Shown piece by piece: positions 18,855-26,695 of a DNA stretch of 64,000 bases (position 1 is the stretch's first letter; each line of letters starts with the position of its first letter). The notes beneath the pieces are model-generated. The model was not told the DNA's origin and made no database searches. It worked only from the letters and a program-made list of their open reading frames with translations. The stretch spans positions 62,001-126,000 of the forward strand of contig JAMPXP010000012.1 of the NCBI GenBank assembly GCA_023701135.1. The letters are read 5' to 3'. Source of the stretch: Desulfobacula sp. GTDB taxonomy: Bacteria; Desulfobacterota; Desulfobacteria; Desulfobacterales; Desulfobacteraceae. Made by a program: the position numbers and the translations under genes.

Positions 18855-19643
18855 ATGAAATGCCATGAAGTGGGATATAAAATTTTCGGGGATGATATGC
18901 AGACCGTGGAGGTGGAACTTGATCCGGGCGAAACCGTGATTGCCGAAGCCGGGGCCATGAACTGGATGGAAGACGGGATATCCTTTGAAGCCAAGATGGG
19001 GGACGGGTCCGAGCCGGACCGGGGGTTCATGGGAAAGCTCTTTGAGGCAGGCAAACGGGCCGTCACAGGGGAATCCCTGTTCATGACCCATTTCACCAAC
19101 CAGGGCCGGGAGAAAAAACGGGTGGCCTTCAGCGCCCCCTATCCGGGAAAAATCATCCCCGTGGACATGTCAAAGGCGGGGGGTGAACTCATCTGCCAGA
19201 AAGACGCCTTTTTGTGCGCCGCCCTGGGAACCAAGGTCACCATTGCCTTTACCCGGAAACTGGGGGCCGGGTTTTTCGGAGGCGAGGGCTTTATCCTCCA
19301 GCGTCTCCTGGGGGACGGGATGGCCTTTGTCCACGCCGGCGGCACCATTGTCGAAAAACAGCTCCAGGGCGAAACCCTTCGCGTGGACACCGGCTGCATC
19401 GTGAGGTTCAGCCCCGGCATCAGCTATGATATAGAACGGGCGGGCAATCTCAAATCCATGTTCTTCGGCGGGGAAGGCATTTTCCTGGCCACCCTGAGCG
19501 GCCACGGCACGGTGTATCTCCAGAGCCTGCCCTTTTCAAGGCTGGCGGACCGGGTCCTCCAGCACGCCCCCTCGGCCGGCGGCAGCAGCAAAGGGGAAGG
19601 CTCGGTCCTGGGCAGCATCGGCCGCATGCTGGACGGGAAATAG
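18855..19643 (+). CDS. AIM24/TIGR00266-family protein
   Basis: A 262-residue protein of the TIGR00266/AIM24 family, whose fold is a beta-rich double-stranded helix. Visible signatures are [53 protein letters not shown], and the later [31 protein letters not shown]. The Gly-rich C-terminal tail is typical. The biochemical role is unknown. The ATG at 18855 is chosen for the GGAGG upstream; TTG at 18843 is in frame but would include that ribosome-binding site. A strong terminator follows. Confidence 0.9.
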   Translation: MKCHEVGYKIFGDDMQTVEVELDPGETVIAEAGAMNWMEDGISFEAKMGDGSEPDRGFMGKLFEAGKRAVTGESLFMTHFTNQGREKKRVAFSAPYPGKIIPVDMSKAGGELICQKDAFLCAALGTKVTIAFTRKLGAGFFGGEGFILQRLLGDGMAFVHAGGTIVEKQLQGETLRVDTGCIVRFSPGISYDIERAGNLKSMFFGGEGIFLATLSGHGTVYLQSLPFSRLADRVLQHAPSAGGSSKGEGSVLGSIGRMLDGK

Positions 19644-19660
19644 AAACCACCCAAAAAACA

Positions 19661-19698
19661 GCCTGAACCGGAGACCGCAAAGCCGGTTCAGGCATTTT
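19661..19698. terminator. Rho-independent terminator between convergent genes
   Basis: An 11-bp perfect stem, GCCTGAACCGG with CCGGTTCAGGC (19661-19671 and 19683-19693), is followed on the plus strand by ATTTTTC. On the other strand it is followed by a T tract from the AAAAAACA before it. It serves both the AIM24-like gene and the adenosine-kinase-family gene. Confidence 0.9.
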
Positions 19699-19700
19699 TC

Positions 19701-20183
19701 CTATAGCTTATAGCCGATCATTCTTAAAAAGCCTTTCCGCTTTTGAATATCCTCTTCGGTTTCCACGCCCTTGGATGAATACCCGTCAATGACGCCCATA
19801 ATCCCCCGGCCCTGACCGGTTTCCGCCAGGATGACCTGAACCGGGTTGGCCGTGGCGCAGTGGATCCGGGCCACCTCAGGCACATTCTTGATGGTGTTCA
19901 GGACATTGACGGGGAACATGTCTTTCATGAACACGATAAAGGTATGGCCGGCCGAAAGGGCCAGGGCGTTTTTCTTTGCCAGCTCCACCAGGGCCTCATC
20001 GGTGCCGCCGTACCGGACCAGGCAATCTCCCGAAGCTTCGCAGAAGGCCAGCCCGAATTGGGCCCGAGGCACGGTGCCGACAATGGCCTCATGGATGTCT
20101 TCCACGGTTTTGATAAAATGGGAATGGCCCAGGATAAAATTTAATTCCTCCGGGTTTTCTATGCTGACGGTTTTAAGTTCCAT
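19701..20183 (-). CDS. Adenosine-specific kinase family protein (DUF355)
   Basis: A 160-residue protein that matches the small 'adenosine-specific kinase' family, known from archaea and various bacteria. It starts LKTVSIENPEELNFILGHSHFIKTVEDIHEA, contains FGLAFCEASGDCLVRYGGTD, and ends with the family block ARIHCATANPVQVILAETGQGRGIMGVIDG. It has no classical Walker motif, and its in vivo role is uncertain. It diverges from the DEAD-box helicase gene across 235 bases. Confidence 0.9.
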   Translation of the reverse strand: MELKTVSIENPEELNFILGHSHFIKTVEDIHEAIVGTVPRAQFGLAFCEASGDCLVRYGGTDEALVELAKKNALALSAGHTFIVFMKDMFPVNVLNTIKNVPEVARIHCATANPVQVILAETGQGRGIMGVIDGYSSKGVETEEDIQKRKGFLRMIGYKL

Positions 20184-20374
20184 ATTGACCTCCGATTCTG
20201 TTAAAAAAACTCACGATCTTTGACTGACCCCAGTTTAACCATAATTCCATTCTGAAAACAACCGGAAAGCAAAGGCAGATCTCTTCCTGAAAATTTTCAC
20301 AGGATGGCACCCTTTGAAAAATAATCCTTGCAAAAATTCAGGCATTCCTGTAATGTGCCTAATTTTGATCTCAT

Positions 20375-20398
20375 GGCCGGATGCTGTCCCGGCCTTTT
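20375..20398 (+). promoter_or_regulatory. Terminator-like hairpin in the helicase leader (candidate attenuator)
   Basis: GGCCGG (20375-20380) pairs with CCGGCC (20389-20394), followed by TTTTGTTTTATTT, and the helicase ATG is only 20 bases further on. The upstream neighbour is on the other strand, so this hairpin can only act on the helicase's own leader transcript. A poor sigma-70-like pair (TTGCAA, 17 bases, TAATGT) lies just before it. Confidence 0.5.
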
Positions 20399-20418
20399 GT
20401 TTTATTTAAGGAATCCCC

Positions 20419-22125
20419 ATGCCCCATAAAAATTTGCCTGTTCCCCGGTTTGACGAAATGAACCTCAGCCTTCCTGTATTCTCCGTATTACAGGATATCG
20501 GCTATGACACCCCGACCCCCATCCAGGCCCTGACCATTCCCCATCTGATTCAAAAAAAAGATGTACTGGGCCAGGCCAGGACCGGAACCGGTAAAACAGC
20601 CGCCTTTGCCCTGCCCCTCCTGTCCGGGATTGATCTTGACATTAGACGGCCCCAGGTGCTGGTCCTGACCCCTACCCGGGAGCTGGCCATCCAGGTGGGA
20701 GAATCCTTTAAGACCTATGGGGCGAAATTAAAAGGGCTCAATGTCCTGGCCGTTTACGGAGGACAGGGGTATGGAATCCAACTGAACCAGCTTAAAAAAG
20801 GCGTCCATGTTCTTGTGGGAACGCCGGGCAGACTCATGGACCATATGCGTAAAAAAACCGTTTCCTTTGCCGACCTTTCCTGCGTGGTCCTGGATGAGGC
20901 CGATGAAATGCTTCACATGGGGTTTATTGATGATGTGGAATGGATCCTGGACAGGGTCCCGGACGATGCCCAGACCGCTCTTTTTTCAGCCACCATGCCC
21001 AAACCCATCCGGAAAATCGCCCAGAAATATCTGAATTCCCCGGAAGAAATTCTTGTGGAAGCGGAATCAAAGGAATTGAGCACCATCAAGCAGCAATACC
21101 TTATGGTCAAGGGCGTTAAAAAAGCGGATGCCCTGGTCCGGATTCTAGAGGCCATCACCTATGACGGGGTCATTGTGTTTGCCAAAACCAAAACCGCCAC
21201 CCTGGAGGTCAATAAAATCCTGGAAGACAAGGGATTCAAGACGGAGGCCCTGAACGGCGACATTGCCCAGAATCTCCGGGAAAGAACCATCAACCGGCTG
21301 AAAAGCGGCCATATCGACATCCTGGTGGCCACGGATGTGGCAGCCCGGGGCCTTGATGTGGACCGGATCTCCCATGTCATCAATTATGACATGCCCCCCA
21401 AGGTAGACCCCTATGTTCACCGGATCGGCAGAACCGGCCGGGCCGGACGGGAAGGAGAGGCCATCCTGTTTGTCAACACAAATGAACGCTGGATGCTCAA
21501 TGTGATTGAAAAGGCCACCCGGCAGAAAATTGAGGAATTTTCCCTTCCTTCCAACCGGATCATTAATGAGAAGAGAATCGAAAATTTCAAAAAAGAACTT
21601 ACCAAAATAATGAGTTCGGAAGATCTGGGGGTTTTTCAGGAAATCATTGAAGCCTATGCCCTGGAGCAGGATATCCCGGTCACCCGGGTGGCGGCTGCCC
21701 TGGCCAAACAGGCCCATGGGAACACCCCTTTTCTGCTGCCCCTGGAAAAAGAAAAAAGATCTGAACAGGAAAGACCTGAACGGATAAAACCCGAACGGGC
21801 AAAAAAATCAGCTCCTTTAAAAAAACCCGCTGCTCCGGTAAAGGCAACCTATACTCCGGCAAAGGAAAAGCTCACTCCTCCGCCCGAAAAGGGTATGGAG
21901 CGCTACAGAATAGAAGTGGGCCTGCGCCATGGGGTCAAACCCGGAAATATCGTGGGCGCCATATCCAATGAGGCCGGCCTTGAAAGCAGATTTATCAAAA
22001 ATATTGATATCAACCAGGATTTTTCTCTTGTGGATCTCCCGTTCGGCATGCCCAAAGAGATCTTTACCCTTTTGAAAAAGACCTGGGTCCTGTCAAAGCC
22101 CATGTCCATTTCAAAATGTGCATAA
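20419..22125 (+). CDS. DEAD-box RNA helicase with DbpA-type RNA-binding tail
   Basis: ATP-dependent RNA helicase likely to act in ribosome assembly or mRNA turnover. The core has ARTGTGKTAAF (motif I), PTRELA, VLDEADEML (DEAD), SATMP, and the C-terminal lobe with ATDVAARGLDV and HRIGRTGRAG. After a Lys/Pro/Glu-rich linker (about residues 435-490) comes a DbpA/CsdA-type RNA-binding domain (RYRIEVGLRHGVKPGNIVGAISNEAGL). The 568 residues lie between DbpA (457) and DeaD/CsdA (629), so I do not pick a symbol. AAGGAA precedes the ATG. Confidence 0.95.
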   Translation: MPHKNLPVPRFDEMNLSLPVFSVLQDIGYDTPTPIQALTIPHLIQKKDVLGQARTGTGKTAAFALPLLSGIDLDIRRPQVLVLTPTRELAIQVGESFKTYGAKLKGLNVLAVYGGQGYGIQLNQLKKGVHVLVGTPGRLMDHMRKKTVSFADLSCVVLDEADEMLHMGFIDDVEWILDRVPDDAQTALFSATMPKPIRKIAQKYLNSPEEILVEAESKELSTIKQQYLMVKGVKKADALVRILEAITYDGVIVFAKTKTATLEVNKILEDKGFKTEALNGDIAQNLRERTINRLKSGHIDILVATDVAARGLDVDRISHVINYDMPPKVDPYVHRIGRTGRAGREGEAILFVNTNERWMLNVIEKATRQKIEEFSLPSNRIINEKRIENFKKELTKIMSSEDLGVFQEIIEAYALEQDIPVTRVAAALAKQAHGNTPFLLPLEKEKRSEQERPERIKPERAKKSAPLKKPAAPVKATYTPAKEKLTPPPEKGMERYRIEVGLRHGVKPGNIVGAISNEAGLESRFIKNIDINQDFSLVDLPFGMPKEIFTLLKKTWVLSKPMSISKCA

Positions 22126-22154
22126 ACGAAAAGGCGAACAGAATCTCGGTTTTT

Positions 22155-22183
22155 GACACGGGGAAAGTTTTCTTCTCCGTGTC
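22155..22183. terminator. Hairpin terminator between convergent genes
   Basis: GACACGGGGA pairs with TCTCCGTGTC (10 bp with one G-U), followed by a T-rich run on the plus strand. It ends at the stop codon of the convergent STAS-like gene and lies about 30 bases after the helicase stop. Confidence 0.7.
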
Positions 22184-22500
22184 TATCCATCTTTTTCCGA
22201 ATGCGTTACGATATAAATAATTTTTTCAGTAACATAATTATTCTGAGAAACCAGGTTGATTTTTTCCAGGATTTTTTCTTTTCCATGTTTCCGGGCCAGG
22301 ACACCGAACACCTCGTCCAGAAAATCCCAGGGATACCCGAGTACACCGTCTAGTTCGATATTGATCCTGTCATAGATATCGATGGCGCCTTCCAGGAATC
22401 GCATCCTGAAATCCTCACCTGAAAATTCGGCTATTTTTTTCTCTCTGCCGCCGACATACCGGTTAAAATCATTTTTTATATTTATCGTAAGTTCTTTCAT
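22183..22500 (-). CDS. STAS-like DUF4325 protein
   Basis: A 105-residue protein with the DUF4325 pattern: FSGEDFRMRFL, then INIELDGVLGYPWDFLDEVFGVLARKHG, which corresponds to the conserved 'LDGV-GY--SFLDEAFG' block. The family is related to STAS domains and often lies next to kinase-like or signalling proteins, but no activity is established. AAGGA precedes the ATG at 22500. It follows the acyltransferase-like gene by 71 bases on the same strand, probably as one operon. Confidence 0.78.
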   Translation of the reverse strand: MKELTINIKNDFNRYVGGREKKIAEFSGEDFRMRFLEGAIDIYDRINIELDGVLGYPWDFLDEVFGVLARKHGKEKILEKINLVSQNNYVTEKIIYIVTHSEKDG

Positions 22501-22571
22501 TATTCCTTTTTTTTCGGATAGTGATTTTAAGGGACAGGGCCTTTGACCGGAAAGGCAAAAAGGTTCCTGGG

Positions 22572-23534
22572 TTATGCACAGGCTGCCGATTTTTCCGGCA
22601 ATGCCCCTGCAAAAGACGGTTTTTGATTTTCAAGATGAAGTTCATACAAAGGGATGGGCGTCAGATGAAAGCGTTCCTTCCAGTTAAAATCCCCGCAGAG
22701 AAAATCAACGAGTTCTAGTCTTTGACTGCAGGACCACTCCATGTGATGGAGATTGATGAGTTTGGCAACTCCGGGAAATTCCCGGCTGGTTCCCCCGGCC
22801 AGAAGCGTATAGGATTTCTGCCAGAGGGCGCCCATATCAATGGCTGCAACGGCGCCGTCGATGAGGACCGTTGTAATCCGGAGCATCCCGAATTTTTCAA
22901 GAAACTCTGCCAGCTTTAAAAAAGAATGATGGAACCGCGAATCACTGAAAAATGAATTTTCACCAAAACAGTCCCTGTTCATTTGAAGCATGATCTCCAT
23001 GTCTTCAAACCGGTCGAACCTGAAACGGATGTCTTTTTCTTCGAATTTCCTGAGGTCTGCCCTGAGCTTTTTCCTGAATTTGCCTGTAAAAGACTGCTGG
23101 TAGTTTTCAAAGGAATAGCCATACTGTCCGGGCAGGAAAATATAGCCCATCTCATCGGTCCGGATCAGGTCCGATACCCCCTTCAACGGATTTTCATTGA
23201 GGTATCGAAGATGAAGAGGGCCTGGAACGGAATCGATGAGCCTATCAAAAATTTCCGGGGTCCCGGCGATGATCCTGTTCTGCTCCAGCCAGGTTTTTCC
23301 GCGCCAGGTTTCTCCGGGGAACTGCACGTATTTTTGTTCTTCTTCATTCCAGCACAATGCCAGAAATCCCACTGCCTTATTATTGTCCTCGACCACATGA
23401 AAGCTTAAGGGCCTGGAATATGAATCATGAAAACAGGAACGGACCTGCCAGAGATCAAAAAATCCTTTGACCGGCCACAATTTTTTCCATATGAATTTAC
23501 ATTCGTCAGGGTCTTCGTATATTGTGGTCTTCAT
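22572..23534 (-). CDS. GNAT-type acetyltransferase, CelD/BcsL (Acetyltransf_6) group
   Basis: A 320-residue protein whose central part (SFTGKFRKKLRADLRKFEEKDIRFRFDRFEDMEIMLQMN) and following region (LRITTVLIDGAVAAIDMGALWQKSYTLLAGG) match the CelD/BcsL-like GNAT family, often involved in polysaccharide modification. Its substrate cannot be read from sequence. The N-terminal half is a second, diverged GNAT-like module, as is usual for this group. AGGTG precedes the ATG at 23534. It is the first gene of a two-gene minus-strand unit with the STAS-like protein. Confidence 0.8.
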   Translation of the reverse strand: MKTTIYEDPDECKFIWKKLWPVKGFFDLWQVRSCFHDSYSRPLSFHVVEDNNKAVGFLALCWNEEEQKYVQFPGETWRGKTWLEQNRIIAGTPEIFDRLIDSVPGPLHLRYLNENPLKGVSDLIRTDEMGYIFLPGQYGYSFENYQQSFTGKFRKKLRADLRKFEEKDIRFRFDRFEDMEIMLQMNRDCFGENSFFSDSRFHHSFLKLAEFLEKFGMLRITTVLIDGAVAAIDMGALWQKSYTLLAGGTSREFPGVAKLINLHHMEWSCSQRLELVDFLCGDFNWKERFHLTPIPLYELHLENQKPSFAGALPEKSAACA

Positions 23535-23899
23535 AAAAACACCTAGTGCCTGAAGGTTAGTTTAATGGAACACGCTGTTCATGTATTGCCCGACATAAGC
23601 ATAACCTGTGCCATTTTTAAGACCCTATCAAAATAATAAATAATTTCTGTATAATCAATATGTTAGGCCTTATGAAGATTTTTAACACGGCAAAAATTAT
23701 CGCAATATTTTACTGATCTCCGATAAAACGGTATTTTTAATCCGAATTATCCCGTATTCCGCGGAAAGATTCTAAAATTCAATGGGTTTATGAAGGGAAA
23801 CCCTCATTTTTTGCTTGGCCTGCTCCCGATTTTAGCGTATACATGGACTGTCCGGCAATTGAATTTATGGTAAATCATTACCGATAGAGGAATAAAACC
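23535..23899. other. 365-base intergenic region, divergent genes
   Basis: AT-rich spacer between the divergent acetyltransferase and sigma-54 activator genes. I see no gene. At 23790-23812 an imperfect hairpin (ATGAAGGG, AAA, CCCTCAT) is followed by six T, so a terminator or attenuator of the activator's leader is possible. I found no sigma-54 -24/-12 pair with the correct spacing near 23900. Confidence 0.5.
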
Positions 23900-25324
23900 A
23901 TGCTCATCAGGCTCGTCTGTGCCGTTAAAGACAAAAAACTCCATGCAGATCTTGAAAAACGGCTCTCCGCCTTTGATGTTCAACTAAAAATGTGCGGCCG
24001 GCAGAAAGCCCCCTGGCAGGATCTGGTCAGAAGTTGCGGCGATGTTTTCGTGGTCAGCAAGGGTCTGATTCCCAAGCCCATTGAATCCAGCGTGGGCATG
24101 CTCAACAACCTGCCGGAGAAACCCACCACCATTATTCTCCATGACCGGGAATCTTCCGAGGAGCATGCCAATCTTCTGGCCTCGGGCGCCGATGTGGTTC
24201 TATACACCGGAATTTCCATGGACAGCCTGGTGGAAGCCATTGAAAGCACCATCGAGTCCAGGCGGCAATTGAATTTTGTGGACCGGTTTGACCAGCGGGG
24301 CAGGATCAAACCCAAAATCAGCGATTTTATTTCAAACAGCGAGGACATGCAGCTTTTCCTGGATGAGGTCCAGCAGGTGGTGTCAACGGATTCCACCCTT
24401 CTGCTGCTGGGGGAGACCGGCGTCGGCAAAGAACATCTTTCCAAAGCCATCCATGCGGAAAGCCACCGCTCAAAAGGCCCTTTCATCGCCATCAATATGG
24501 CGGCCATTCCCGAACCCCTCATGGAAAGCGAACTCTTCGGCCATGAGCAGGGCGCGTTTACAGGAGCCGTCCGTTCCCGCCGGGGGGCCTTTGAACTGGC
24601 CCACGGGGGGACCATTTTCCTGGATGAAATCGGCGAGATGCCCATGCACATGCAGTCCAAGCTTCTCCGGGTGCTTCAGGACTTTGAATTCACGCCCGTG
24701 GGCGGGGAAACTTCCATCTGGGTGGATGTCCGGGTGATTGCCGCCACCAACAAAGACCTGGAAGAAGAAATCTCAAAGGGCCGTTTCCGCCAGGACCTCT
24801 ATTACCGGCTGGGCGTCATCACCCTGACCCTGCCGCCCTTAAGAAAACGCAAGGAAGATATTCCGGCCATGGCCAACCATTTTTTAAATGTGTACAGCAA
24901 AAAATTAGGCCGGGAAATCAACCGGTTCTCCCCGGAAGCCGTTGAAACCCTTTGCGCCTACAGTTGGCCGGGGAATATCCGGGAGCTGATCAATGTGATT
25001 GAAAGGGCCATTATTCTGTGCAAATCCGATACCATTTCCCCCATTGATCTTCCCAGCACCTTCCAGACCGGCCCCTCGGCATCGTCCGGCCTGCTGGAAA
25101 GCAAAGACCTGGAAATGAATGCCTGGAAAACCAAAACCCTTGCCGAAGTCAGGGATCTGGTGCTGAACCGGATCGAAAAAAAATATCTTGAAATGATACT
25201 TGAAAAAACCGAAGGGAAAATAGGGGATGCTGCTAAAATAGCCGGTATTCATCCCAGAGGGCTATATGGAAAAATGAAAAAACTGGGATTGGATAAAGCA
25301 AGCTACAAACCCCGGAACACTTAG
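23900..25324 (+). CDS. Sigma-54-dependent activator with degenerate receiver
   Basis: NtrC-type enhancer-binding protein of 474 residues. Residues 1-130 have the length and alternating pattern of a receiver domain, but the phospho-acceptor position reads CGDVFVVSKG and the acidic pair is missing. Phosphorylation is therefore unlikely. The AAA+ domain (about 150-390) has GETGVGKE, the sigma-54 contact loop GAFTGA in ELFGHEQGAFTGAV, IFLDEIGEMP, and WPGNIREL. A Fis-type helix-turn-helix (GDAAKIAGIHPRGLYGKMKKLG) ends the protein. AGAGGA precedes the ATG. It stands alone, without an adjacent kinase. Its target is unknown; the megasynthase downstream is one possibility. Confidence 0.93.
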   Translation: MLIRLVCAVKDKKLHADLEKRLSAFDVQLKMCGRQKAPWQDLVRSCGDVFVVSKGLIPKPIESSVGMLNNLPEKPTTIILHDRESSEEHANLLASGADVVLYTGISMDSLVEAIESTIESRRQLNFVDRFDQRGRIKPKISDFISNSEDMQLFLDEVQQVVSTDSTLLLLGETGVGKEHLSKAIHAESHRSKGPFIAINMAAIPEPLMESELFGHEQGAFTGAVRSRRGAFELAHGGTIFLDEIGEMPMHMQSKLLRVLQDFEFTPVGGETSIWVDVRVIAATNKDLEEEISKGRFRQDLYYRLGVITLTLPPLRKRKEDIPAMANHFLNVYSKKLGREINRFSPEAVETLCAYSWPGNIRELINVIERAIILCKSDTISPIDLPSTFQTGPSASSGLLESKDLEMNAWKTKTLAEVRDLVLNRIEKKYLEMILEKTEGKIGDAAKIAGIHPRGLYGKMKKLGLDKASYKPRNT

Positions 25325-25379
25325 GTCAAGCTGCCTCTTATGCCCTTATGATGGCGCTCTTTGGGGCTGGATTTCTCTG

Positions 25380-25739
25380 TCAGGAAAGGATGCCCTCCAT
25401 TTTCTCTTCCCTTTCCTTGCATTCAATGCACTTTGATGTCACGGGCCTTGCCAGGAGCCGTTTAATCGAGATATGATTCCCGCAAACCTCGCAAATGCCA
25501 TAAGTTCCATCCTCGATTCTTTCCAGGGCGGATTTTATCTTCCGGATCAGACGGCTTTCACGGCTTCTTAACCTCAAGGTCACGGCCCAGTTCATTTGAA
25601 TGGCAGACTCGGCCAGGGCTTCAATTTCTCTGTCCTGCTCCAGCATCAACTCTGAAACCGTTTGCCCGGATTGAGTTTCAAGTTCATCCATAAGGTCAGT
25701 CAGGATTTTTCTGAACTGTTCAAGCTCTTTTTCATCCAT
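25380..25739 (-). CDS. DksA/TraR-family zinc-finger protein
   Basis: A 119-residue protein with a coiled-coil N-terminus (EQFRKILTDLMDELETQSG) and a C4 zinc finger (CEVCGNHISIKRLLARPVTSKCIEC). Members bind in the RNA polymerase secondary channel and alter promoter response, often with ppGpp. At the coiled-coil tip the stretch DREIEALAESA replaces the classical DxxDxA motif of E. coli DksA. It may therefore be a specialised paralogue. GAAAGGAA precedes the ATG. It is monocistronic and converges with the sigma-54 activator. Confidence 0.9.
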   Translation of the reverse strand: MDEKELEQFRKILTDLMDELETQSGQTVSELMLEQDREIEALAESAIQMNWAVTLRLRSRESRLIRKIKSALERIEDGTYGICEVCGNHISIKRLLARPVTSKCIECKEREEKMEGILS

Positions 25740-26032
25740 ATACGATTCCTTTCAAATAAAAACGGCCTTCTGTCGGAATAAATTTTCCCAAGCAGGCAAT
25801 CTCTGCTGATTTATCGTTTTTTCCTGCCATAACCCGGAAAAGATGACACAGGATGTCCTGTTTTATAAATTCATTTGTCCGCATTATCCACAAAGCAATA
25901 AAAATGCCAGGTCTTTTTTTTCAGTATATCCCGGACCCAGGGGCTTTGCCGGTTATGGTTGAAAACAATATCTGCCATGGGTTCAAACGCTCTGGCTCAT
26001 GATTTGCATCATTTATCCCCAGGGATAAACTT

Positions 26033-26275
26033 ATGAGCAAAGCGCAGACTGTCATTAATGGGATTATTATTCCTTCAGAATGGAATGAAAAAGGGGAAAT
26101 TCAGAACATTGCCATTGTCACTTTTGATGAGGACACATTTCTGATTGCCGACAATAATCATGCAAGAACCCTGATGAATTCCCTGAGGAAAACCGTAACC
26201 CTCTCAGGAAAGGTATCCATGAAGGGGATCCAAAAGGAAATCCGTATTTCTAAATTTCAGATCCATGAACCCTAA
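26033..26275 (+). CDS. Small hypothetical protein
   Basis: An 80-residue protein, mostly beta-strand by its alternating pattern (AQTVINGIIIPSEWNEKGEIQNIAIVTFDEDTFLIAD), ending VTLSGKVSMKGIQKEIRISKFQIHE. The strand order is suggestive of a small OB-like barrel, but I do not recognise the family. AGGGATAAACTT precedes the ATG. A 38-residue Lys-rich gene follows 51 bases downstream on the same strand, before a terminator, so both may share a transcript. Confidence 0.65.
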   Translation: MSKAQTVINGIIIPSEWNEKGEIQNIAIVTFDEDTFLIADNNHARTLMNSLRKTVTLSGKVSMKGIQKEIRISKFQIHEP

Positions 26276-26326
26276 TTCATCAGATACCCTTTTTAACCAG
26301 TATTCGTCTAATCAGGAGGAGCTAAG

Positions 26327-26443
26327 ATGTCAAAAGAAAGAAACACCAAAAAAGATGAAAAAAAGAAACCCGCAAAAACCTTGAAAGAGAAAAAAAAGGA
26401 TAAGCTTGAAAAGAAAAAAGAAAAAACCGGTCTTATAAACTAA
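26327..26443 (+). CDS. 38-residue lysine-rich small protein
   Basis: A short gene reading MSKERNTKKDEKKKPAKTL and ending KKKEKTGLIN. About 45 percent of the residues are lysine, and the middle is a predicted charged helix. Support for translation comes from the strong CAGGAGG site before the ATG and a terminator hairpin just after the stop. Short proteins of the same 'SK-R--KKE-KKKPAKT-KEK' style occur widely in proteobacteria, without an assigned function; nucleic-acid binding is a reasonable guess. Confidence 0.7.
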   Translation: MSKERNTKKDEKKKPAKTLKEKKKDKLEKKKEKTGLIN

Positions 26444-26460
26444 TCTCAATACCCATCCTT

Positions 26461-26490
26461 TGTGCTCCCTTTTAAAAAGGGGGCACATTT
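26461..26490 (+). terminator. Rho-independent terminator
   Basis: TGTGCTCCCTTTT and AAAAAGGGGGCACA fold into a stem of about 13 bp with one G-U pair, followed by TTTCAT. It closes the unit of two small genes at 26033-26443. The next 200 bases up to the sigma-54 activator contain no gene that I can see. Confidence 0.75.
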
Positions 26491-26695
26491 CATACCTAAG
26501 AAAAATTGATCCCATGCTCCCCCGCCGGATTGCAGTTCCAGGACCTTTGTCCATGCAAATGTGCCGCCCCTGACCAGAGAATATTCAAGGTGGTTTATAT
26601 TGACACCTTAGCCTGTTGCTGATACTAGTAGCCATAATTTCAGCCTGATTCCCGTTATTCTGAGAAGGCTTAACAAAGGCTTTTGAACTGTTGCC

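Noticed and set aside
25848-25861. Small hairpin ACAGGA-TG-TCCTGT with TTTTATA as a terminator or small RNA end
   Set aside because: The stem is only 6 bp with a 2-base loop, and no upstream plus-strand gene needs it. Too weak to list.
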